Assembly (NCBI GenBank): GCA_002841315.1
Contig: PHEW01000003.1
Span: 310,001-374,000, forward strand
DNA: 64,000 nucleotides
Direction: 5' to 3'
Source of the DNA: Actinobacteria bacterium HGW-Actinobacteria-4
GTDB taxonomy: Bacteria > Actinomycetota > Actinomycetes > Actinomycetales > Demequinaceae
Below the pieces are notes generated by a model. The model was not told the DNA's origin. It searched no databases and was given only the letters and a program-made list of their open reading frames with translations. The number at the start of each line of letters is the position of its first letter. Within the stretch, counting starts at the first letter, position 1. Below, piece after piece: positions 52,683-64,000 of the stretch. The translations under genes and the position numbers were made by a program.

Positions 52683-53729
52683 CTACGTGCTCGCCTCGCG
52701 CAAAGCCCGTTCGTAGATATCCGCGAGCTTGTCGAACATGGTGTTCGCGGCATCGTCCACGCTCTGCCTGCCGGGATCGGCCTCGAACCACGCGATCGCT
52801 TCCCGCACGCCATCGGCAAATCGAATGCCAGCCTCCCAGCCGGGCACCAGAGACTTGATCTTCGAGGTGTCGTACACCGCAGGGTGCATCTTGTCGCCGC
52901 GAAGCGAGCCCTCCTGGCCTGGGTTCGCCGCCACAATGGCCTCGGTGGGGACGAACACGCACTGCGAGGCGAACTGTTCGGCGGTCAAGCCAGCTGCCGC
53001 GGCGATCGCGCCGTAGAGACCCAGCCATGTCAGCGCCTCGTCTGAGGTGACATGCACCGCTTGCCCAAGCGCCGCTTTGTTGCCCAACAGCCCCAGCACG
53101 CCAGCGGCGACGTCGCGCGAGTGCGTGACCGTCCACAGCGATGTCCCGTCCCCCGGAATCACGATGCTTGCTCCCCGGCGCATCCGGTCAACCACAGTCC
53201 AGGGGTGCGCGGAGTTGCCGGTGTACGCAGGGATGCGCGACGGTCCGTAGGTGTGCGCTGGACGCACGATGGTCCACCCCAGGCCTGCGGCCCCGGCGGC
53301 CTCCTGTAGCGCGCGCTCGCACTCGATCTTGAGCTGCGCATACTGCCAGAACCGGTTCTCGAGTTCGGTGGTTTCCGTGAGGGCGTGGAAGTGATCAAAG
53401 GTCTTATACGCGGCCGATGTTGCGATCAGGACGTATTGGTCAGTGAGCTTCGCGAACGTCTCGACGTCCGCTTTTACGTGGCTGGGTTCGAACGCGATGA
53501 ACTGCACCACAGCGTCGAACCGCTCGCCGCGAAGCCTCGGGCCACGTAAGGCCGCGCGCATCGCGGAGGCGTCGGTAGCGTCGGCGTGAATGATGTGGGT
53601 GCCTGCAGGCGGCGCCGCTACCGTCGAGATGCCGCGGTTAACAAGTGCGACATCGTCGCCGCGACCGGCCGCAAGCCCTGCGAGTTGCGAAGAGATCAGC
53701 CCGGTACCGCCAACAATGAGGATGCGCAT
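52683..53729 (-). CDS. NAD-dependent epimerase/dehydratase-like SDR, copy 2
   Basis: 348 residues; NAD site GGTGLISSQLAG and the Tyr-x3-Lys pair in QYAQLKIE. Upstream tandem paralogue of the 51540-52598 product. ATG 53729 has no ribosome site; TAGGCT (53742-53737) lies seven bases upstream, fitting a leaderless mRNA. Substrate unknown. It is the first of a run SDR-SDR-gpm on the minus strand that could form one or two transcripts. Confidence 0.88.
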   Translation of the reverse strand: MRILIVGGTGLISSQLAGLAAGRGDDVALVNRGISTVAAPPAGTHIIHADATDASAMRAALRGPRLRGERFDAVVQFIAFEPSHVKADVETFAKLTDQYVLIATSAAYKTFDHFHALTETTELENRFWQYAQLKIECERALQEAAGAAGLGWTIVRPAHTYGPSRIPAYTGNSAHPWTVVDRMRRGASIVIPGDGTSLWTVTHSRDVAAGVLGLLGNKAALGQAVHVTSDEALTWLGLYGAIAAAAGLTAEQFASQCVFVPTEAIVAANPGQEGSLRGDKMHPAVYDTSKIKSLVPGWEAGIRFADGVREAIAWFEADPGRQSVDDAANTMFDKLADIYERALREAST

Positions 53730-53776
53730 GGTTGCCAGCCTACGGCGGTGCGCTCCGCATCGCCGTCCGGACGGCC

Positions 53777-54277
53777 CTAGTAAACGGAGCGCGCCAAGAG
53801 AGCGACGCGCACGGTGCCGCCCTTGGTGTCCTGCTCGCCAAGCCGGCGAAACCCCAGGCGGTCGTGAAACGCGAGCGAGCCGGGGTTAGGCGGGTCGATG
53901 TTGACCTCGCACGTGACGTCGTTGGCGCCTTTCTCGCGGGCGCGTTCGAACACTGACTCATACAGTGCCCGCCCCACGCCGGTGCCGCGGGCACCGGGAG
54001 CGACCACAATTCTGTCAATGTACTGGTGGCGGACGCCACGGTCCTCGAACCACCTGTAGTTCTCTGACTCATACGGCATGCCACCGCACAGGCTGAGGAG
54101 GAAGGCGAGAATCTGTTGTTCTTTGTTGGTGGCGACCACGGCGACGTCGCACATTTCCAGGAGCGCGAGCACGTCTTGCTCGGTCAGCGAGTTCACCGCA
54201 GGGATGGCGGTCTCGTTGAGCGCAGCGATAGCCGCGGCGTCGGACTCGCGCATGACGCGCATTCGCAGGTTCTGCAT
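53777..54277 (-). CDS. GNAT-family N-acetyltransferase
   Basis: Acetyl-CoA-dependent acyltransferase of unknown substrate. The CoA-binding motif A is [21 protein letters not shown], preceded by the N-terminal [15 protein letters not shown] and followed by [18 protein letters not shown]. 166 residues from ATG 54277, which has CACAAT six bases upstream (54289-54284) and no ribosome site. Divergent from argC. The start could be a few codons away. Confidence 0.88.
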   Translation of the reverse strand: MQNLRMRVMRESDAAAIAALNETAIPAVNSLTEQDVLALLEMCDVAVVATNKEQQILAFLLSLCGGMPYESENYRWFEDRGVRHQYIDRIVVAPGARGTGVGRALYESVFERAREKGANDVTCEVNIDPPNPGSLAFHDRLGFRRLGEQDTKGGTVRVALLARSVY

Positions 54278-54387
54278 GCGTCCATTGTGCCCGTCATATG
54301 TCACGATTGTGTGACATTGGGAGGTCTGTTCCGTGTCGCAACCGCGCGCCACGCCCGCGCCGTTGGCGAAGGAAAAATTCCGGACCC

Positions 54388-54405
54388 TGTATAGTTATGC
54401 ACATG
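54388..54405 (+). promoter_or_regulatory. argC promoter with ARG-box-like dyad
   Basis: TGTATAGTTATGCA (54388-54401) is a dyad resembling ArgR boxes of actinobacteria (TATA/TATGCA halves). It contains the -10 TATAGT (54390-54395), seven bases before ATG 54403. ArgR bound here would block RNA polymerase directly, and the transcript would be leaderless. ArgR is encoded at 59663-60157 in the same operon. Confidence 0.6.
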
Positions 54406-55449
54406 TCGATCTCTGTGGCTGTTTCTGGCGCGTCCGGGTACGTGGGCGGCGAGGTGTTGCGCGTGTTCAGCGCGCACCCCGATGTCGAGTTTGGCGCACT
54501 CACCGCGCACTCCTCGGCGGGCGAGCCGCTGGGGATCCATCAGCCGCACCTGGTGCCGCTTGCTGATCGCGTGATCCTCGACACGACGGCCGAGAACTTG
54601 GCGGGCCACGACGTGGTGGTGCTAGCGCTGCCGCATGGCGCTTCCTCCGAGATCGCGGCTCAGTTGCCTCCAGAAACGCTCGTTATCGACTGCGGTGCGG
54701 ATCACCGTCTTTCCAGTGCCGATGCTTGGGCTGAGTACTACGGCGGTGAACATGCCGGCACATGGCCCTATGGACTGCCCGAACTCATCACTGGTTCCGG
54801 CACGCGCCAGCGGGACTCGCTCGCCGGAGTTAAGCGGATCGCGGTGCCCGGGTGCAATGTGACGGCGGTGACGCTCGCGCTGCAGCCGGGGGTGGCGGCA
54901 GGGGTTGTCGACCCCAGTGACGTCGTGGCCGTGCTCGCCAACGGCTATTCCGGGGCGGGTAAGGCGTTGCGAACGCAACTGCTTGCCTCGGAGGGTTTGG
55001 GTGCCGCGAGCGCCTACGGTGTGGGCGGCATCCACCGGCACATTCCCGAGATTATTCAGAACCTTGAGGTTGCCGGAGGGGCTGGGACTCGCATCAGCTT
55101 CACCCCGACGCTCGTTCCCATGTCTCGAGGCATTCTGGCGACGGTCAGCGCGCCTTTGGCCGCCGGAGCATCGGCCGATGCTGTTCGTTCAGCCTGGGAG
55201 GCGGCGTACGCCGACGAGCCCTTTGTCCACCTGCTCCCTGAGGGGCAGTGGCCCACCACAGCGGCAACGCTCGGCGCCAACACGGCGCTGGTCCAGGTGG
55301 CGGTGGACGAGAAGGCGGGACGGGTCATCGTCATCGCGGCGATCGACAACCTGGTCAAGGGCACGGCGGGCGCGGCTTTGCAGTCGATGAATCTCGCTCT
55401 GGGCCTCCCGGAAACGACGGGCCTCACCACCATTGGAGTCGCGCCGTGA
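54403..55449 (+). CDS. argC: N-acetyl-gamma-glutamyl-phosphate reductase
   Basis: Third step of arginine synthesis, NADPH-dependent. The N-terminal [12 protein letters not shown] nucleotide motif, the catalytic Cys in VPGCNVTAV, and the conserved His in GGIHRHIPE are visible. 348 residues from ATG 54403. I prefer this over ATG 54397, which abuts the -10 TATAGT. First gene of argCJBDFRGH; the stop overlaps the argJ start (GTGA). Confidence 0.96.
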   Translation: MSISVAVSGASGYVGGEVLRVFSAHPDVEFGALTAHSSAGEPLGIHQPHLVPLADRVILDTTAENLAGHDVVVLALPHGASSEIAAQLPPETLVIDCGADHRLSSADAWAEYYGGEHAGTWPYGLPELITGSGTRQRDSLAGVKRIAVPGCNVTAVTLALQPGVAAGVVDPSDVVAVLANGYSGAGKALRTQLLASEGLGAASAYGVGGIHRHIPEIIQNLEVAGGAGTRISFTPTLVPMSRGILATVSAPLAAGASADAVRSAWEAAYADEPFVHLLPEGQWPTTAATLGANTALVQVAVDEKAGRVIVIAAIDNLVKGTAGAALQSMNLALGLPETTGLTTIGVAP

Positions 55450-56621
55450 GTGTTACTACCCCCAAAGGCTTTGTTGCTGCAGGCGTAGCGGCAGGCATGC
55501 GCAGCTCGGGCAAGCCTGACGTCGCCCTTGTGGTGAATGAGGGCCCATTGAAGGTGGGTGTGGGAGTGTTCACGTCCAACCGGGTGGTGGCGGCTCCGGT
55601 GACATGGTCGCAGCAGGTGGTCGCTGATGGACGGGTCGATGCGGTGGTGTTGAACGCGGCCGGTGCGAATGCGTGCACGGGGCCGGAAGGCTTCGTTGAT
55701 ACGCACATCACGGCGGAACGCACCGCTAGAGCGCTCTGCGAAACCGGGCGGGATGTGAGCTCTGCGGATGTCGCTGTGTGTTCGACCGGTCTCATCGGTG
55801 TGCGGCTACAGATGGACAAGCTGCTGCCCGCGATCGATGCTGCCGCTGTGGCGCTTGACGGCAACGCGGGGACCGCTGCAGCCGGCGCGATCATGACCAC
55901 CGACTCGGTTCCCAAGCTGACCTCGTTGTCGAGGGATGGTTGGAGCATCGGAGGCATGGCCAAGGGCGCAGGAATGCTTGCGCCGGGCATGGCGACCATG
56001 CTGAGCGTCATGACTACCGATGCGGTGATCGATGCTGAACAGGCCCAACAGGCCCTTGCGCGGGCGGTCACCTCGACCTTCAATAGGGTCGATTCGGACG
56101 GCTGCATGTCCACCAACGACACGGTGTTGCTGCTTGCCTCGGGCGCGTCCGGAGTAGAGCCCGACATCGAGGACTTCGAGCAGGCGCTTCTTCAGGCCAG
56201 CGCGGACCTATCACGCCAACTCGTGGCCGACGCCGAGGGTGCGACCCACGACATTTCGGTCACTGTTGTGAATGCGACCACCGAGGCCGCCGCGGAGGCT
56301 GTGGCCCGCGCCATCGCCCGCTCCAACTTGTTCAAAGCCGCCATCTTTGGCGGTGACCCCAACTGGGGTCGGATCATTTCGGCCGCTGGCACGGTGCCCG
56401 CGGATGTTGCGCCTTACGACGCGACGCAGCTGGACGTCACCGTGAATGGTGTCCAGGTGTGCCGGGCCTCAGGCGTGGGCGACGACCGCTCTGGCGTGGA
56501 CCTGAGCGGCCGGGAAGTCTTTGTGACCCTGGACCTGAACGCGGGGCAAGCCTCCGCAACGGTCTGGACCAACGACCTCACGCATGACTACGTCCACGAG
56601 AACTCGGCGTACTCCACATGA
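55446..56621 (+). CDS. argJ: Glutamate N-acetyltransferase / amino-acid acetyltransferase
   Basis: Bifunctional ornithine acetyltransferase that recycles the acetyl group and may also make N-acetylglutamate. The self-cleavage and nucleophile Thr is in [14 protein letters not shown], and GDPNWGRI is the second conserved site. 391 residues. GTG 55446 overlaps the argC stop by 4 bp; the frame is open upstream inside argC. No argA is seen here, consistent with the acetyl cycle. Confidence 0.95.
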   Translation: MSVTTPKGFVAAGVAAGMRSSGKPDVALVVNEGPLKVGVGVFTSNRVVAAPVTWSQQVVADGRVDAVVLNAAGANACTGPEGFVDTHITAERTARALCETGRDVSSADVAVCSTGLIGVRLQMDKLLPAIDAAAVALDGNAGTAAAGAIMTTDSVPKLTSLSRDGWSIGGMAKGAGMLAPGMATMLSVMTTDAVIDAEQAQQALARAVTSTFNRVDSDGCMSTNDTVLLLASGASGVEPDIEDFEQALLQASADLSRQLVADAEGATHDISVTVVNATTEAAAEAVARAIARSNLFKAAIFGGDPNWGRIISAAGTVPADVAPYDATQLDVTVNGVQVCRASGVGDDRSGVDLSGREVFVTLDLNAGQASATVWTNDLTHDYVHENSAYST

Positions 56622-57531
56622 GCCACGACATCGAAACACCAGACCTCACCCCCACGCAGAAGGTGGGCGTGCTCATTGACGCCATGCCGTGGATCGAGGA
56701 GTTCAAGGGCGCCACCGTTGTGATCAAGTACGGCGGGAACGCCATGATCGACAATGATCTCAAGGCGGCGTTCGCCCAGGATATTGTGCACATGCGCTTG
56801 CTTGGTCTCCACCCGGTGATCGTCCACGGCGGCGGCCCGCAGATCTCTGACATGCTCACCCGGCTGGGTATCGAGTCTGAGTTCAAGGGCGGCCTGCGGG
56901 TCACAACTCCCGAGGCCATGGACGTGGTCCGGATGGTCCTCACCGGCCAGGTGTCGCGCGAACTTGTGGGACTGCTCAACGATCACGGTCCGCTCGGCGT
57001 GGGGATATCCGGTGAAGATGCGGGGTTGCTCCAGGCAAAGCGGCGCCAAGCGACCGTCGATGGCCAGCCGGTCGACGTGGGTCAGGTGGGAGATGTGGTG
57101 AAGGTCAACCCCGCAGCCCTGCAGGACATTATTGATGCCGGACGGATCCCCGTGGTGAGCACCGTCGCCCCGGACATTGATGACCCCTCCAAGGTCCTCA
57201 ACGTGAACGCCGATACCGCCGCCGCTGCCATCGCAGTCGCGTTGCGCGCCCGGAAGCTGATCATGCTCACAGACGTCGAGGGTCTCTACGCGAACTGGCC
57301 CGACAAGTCCTCGCTGGTGCGCCGCATTCACGCGAGCGCCGTCGCGGAACTGCTTCCCTCGCTTGCTTCGGGCATGGTGCCCAAGATGGAGGCAGCCTTG
57401 CGCGCGGTGCGTGGGGGAGTGCCGCAGGCTCACATCGTCGACGGCCGGGAGCCGCACACCATCTTGACGGAGATCTTTACCTCGTCCGGTAGCGGCACCA
57501 TGGTGCGGCCCGACGATGTGGAGTTGTGGGC

Positions 57532-57535
<4 letters not shown>
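56618..57535 (+). CDS. argB: Acetylglutamate kinase
   Basis: Phosphorylates N-acetylglutamate, typically the arginine-inhibited step. ATP-site VIKYGGNAM, glutamate-site [12 protein letters not shown] and the C-terminal [15 protein letters not shown] and [12 protein letters not shown] segments are conserved. 305 residues. ATG 56618 overlaps the argJ stop (ATGA). An N-terminal extension of about 25 residues before the core is present, as in arginine-sensitive kinases. Confidence 0.96.
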
Positions 57536-60157
<2,622 letters not shown>

Positions 60158-60190
60158 CAACACTCAACGCAACAACAGAAAGCGACAAAC

Positions 60191-62856
<2,666 letters not shown>

Positions 62857-62890
62857 GCCGAGCACATAGCAGGTCGTTTAGCCGCTGGCA

Positions 62891-62909
62891 AGCCCCCTCT
62901 TATGGGGCT
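62891..62909 (+). terminator. Terminator of the arg operon
   Basis: AGCCCC (62891-62896) pairs with GGGGCT (62904-62909) around a seven-base loop. Flanking GCA and TTGC can extend the stem past a one-base bulge. Confidence 0.65.
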
Positions 62910-62974
62910 GTTGCGCAAGGCGACGGACTGTTAGCGTGAGCGTCGGCACATCCATCAACGCTGGGGAGCGTCCC

Positions 62975-64000
62975 ATGAGATTCAACAGTCGAGTCAGAGC
63001 GGCACGGCACAAATCTGCGTCTTCACCCATGAGTTCAAAGCGACGCGGAACGCGCAGGACGATAGCCGCGATTTTGTGTCTTGGAATTGTTGGAGTCGTG
63101 GGTGTACCAGCCTCAGCGACTGCAAACGCGGATGAGGAGGAGTTCTGGCAAGTGCCCCCTCCTGACTTCGGCGCTACGGCTACGGCGTCCTCAATCAAGG
63201 AGGTGAGTGCTCGACCATGGCCGGAGATCTCCCCGCTGATTCAGGAAATGGCGGGAGAGATCGTGGCCACTGGACGCCTTCAATCGTCGTTCACCACGAA
63301 ATTATTGAGCGCCTATCGAGACGGCGAAATAATCCGCTATTCGAAAGGAAGCGAGGTCCGCGAGTGTCACATCGACGGACGTTTCGTCGCGGGACTGCAC
63401 CACCTCATCGTTAAGAAAAACTACACCCTTGGCGTATCTTCAACGAACCGGTGGTGCGACTGGAGCGATCGTTTCGCGTCGAGTTTCAACAGTCCATATA
63501 GCTATCACTGGTCATACGGTGGTGGGGCAGGACTTGACATCGGAAGGTTCAAACCGAATGGGGGCACCTGGAACGAAGCCAACTCTGGTGACTACACAAA
63601 TTCCTCCAAGCTGGCTCAAATAGACACGCTCGTCTTAGAGTTCTTCAAGGGATCGGGCGCGTACGACGCGGGCACGACCACCAAAGCGCGGTGGCAGGTA
63701 GGCCAGCGAAACTGCCGGTCCGGTGATCCTTGGGGCGCTGCTGGGTACTATTCTCATGACGATTCGTGCAATCACGTGCACTTCTCCCTCGCGACAAACG
63801 ACCGCACGTATCCGAAGCCCGGCTCAGGCACCACAGACTGCTATTGCGGCTCCACAGGCCCGAACGGCACGTTCAAGTTTGTTGCATATGAAGGCGGAAG
63901 CACATCCGCTAGCCCGCCCACTGCCATTGGTGGTGTTTCTGAACCCCACTTGATTCAAGTCGAGTCCGAGGGGCGCGTCTCAGGTATCAATTGGGATGGC
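62975..64000 (+). CDS. Secreted protein, possible LAS-type zinc peptidase, 3' end missing
   Basis: An open frame of 342 codons from ATG 62975 runs without a stop to the window edge. GGGGAG lies seven bases upstream of the ATG. The N-terminus is basic with an RR pair, followed by a hydrophobic segment (about 30-48) ending near ASATANA, a normal export signal. The mature part is aromatic- and Cys-rich. His178 and Asp188 (YHWSYGGGAGLDIG) and the HVH motif at 267-269 (CNHVHFSLA) resemble the metal ligands of LAS/M15 peptidases, but spacing is unusual, so the call is tentative. Codons such as TTA and ATA and many A/T third positions differ from neighbouring genes, suggesting recent acquisition. 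Confidence 0.7.
   Translation, partial: MRFNSRVRAARHKSASSPMSSKRRGTRRTIAAILCLGIVGVVGVPASATANADEEEFWQVPPPDFGATATASSIKEVSARPWPEISPLIQEMAGEIVATGRLQSSFTTKLLSAYRDGEIIRYSKGSEVRECHIDGRFVAGLHHLIVKKNYTLGVSSTNRWCDWSDRFASSFNSPYSYHWSYGGGAGLDIGRFKPNGGTWNEANSGDYTNSSKLAQIDTLVLEFFKGSGAYDAGTTTKARWQVGQRNCRSGDPWGAAGYYSHDDSCNHVHFSLATNDRTYPKPGSGTTDCYCGSTGPNGTFKFVAYEGGSTSASPPTAIGGVSEPHLIQVESEGRVSGINWDG

Overview
This 64 kb window is a piece of chromosome from a high-GC actinobacterium, most likely Micrococcales (Demequina- or Cellulomonadaceae-like, low confidence at that level). Support comes from actinobacteria-specific families (DUF4191, DUF3043, RDD next to glnA, CtaF, an Rv2578c-type radical SAM protein), frequent GTG starts, many translational-coupling overlaps, and many start codons preceded directly by a TANNNT -10 element (leaderless mRNAs). 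No insertion sequence, integrase, phage gene, CRISPR array or rRNA was seen. One tRNA (Leu-CAA) is present.

Layout. 1-13.7 kb is the conserved actinobacterial nitrogen/lipoate block: glnA2-glnE, a membrane protein, then a lacI-aglA (alpha-glucosidase) module wedged before glnA1, then RDD, a HAD phosphatase, DUF4191 and lipA-lipB. 13.8-21.4 kb holds an MMPL transporter, a kinase-like membrane protein without a normal N-lobe, and lpd-dlaT-SDR, the E3/E2 subunits that use the lipoate made by LipA/LipB. 21.4-31 kb carries pepA, pyrD, an aldo/keto reductase behind a LacI-type operator, DUF3043, nadA, a glycerate-kinase-like gene, erpA and a cysteine-desulfurase homologue that seems to lack its PLP lysine. 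30.5-33.5 kb is ctaC-ctaD-ctaF of cytochrome aa3 oxidase.

33.5-41.9 kb is more accessory: an acetyltransferase, a large DUF4914 P-loop protein, an HExxH membrane protein, a radical SAM protein behind a perfect SOS box, a permease/thioredoxin pair, and two related lipoproteins flanking tRNA-Leu. 42-46.6 kb is a sugar ABC transporter (xylFGH-like) with a ROK regulator. 46.6-54.3 kb has two CBS/CorC membrane proteins, two crcB fluoride channels, a lipoprotein, a phosphoglycerate mutase, two tandem SDR paralogues and a GNAT enzyme. 54.4-62.9 kb is the complete argCJBDFRGH operon with an ARG-box-like promoter. At the right edge a secreted, possibly zinc-dependent peptidase begins, with unusual codon use, and runs off the window.

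Functional links. GlnE adenylylates GlnA1 (target Tyr present) but probably not GlnA2 (Tyr replaced by Trp). LipA/LipB supply the cofactor for DlaT. ErpA may mature Fe-S enzymes such as NadA and LipA. The ArgR encoded inside the arg operon probably represses argC at the site overlapping its -10. The most notable observations are the SOS-box radical SAM gene, the lysine-less desulfurase homologue, matching LacI-type operators at two distant loci, an orphan operator downstream of lacI, and the widespread leaderless architecture.
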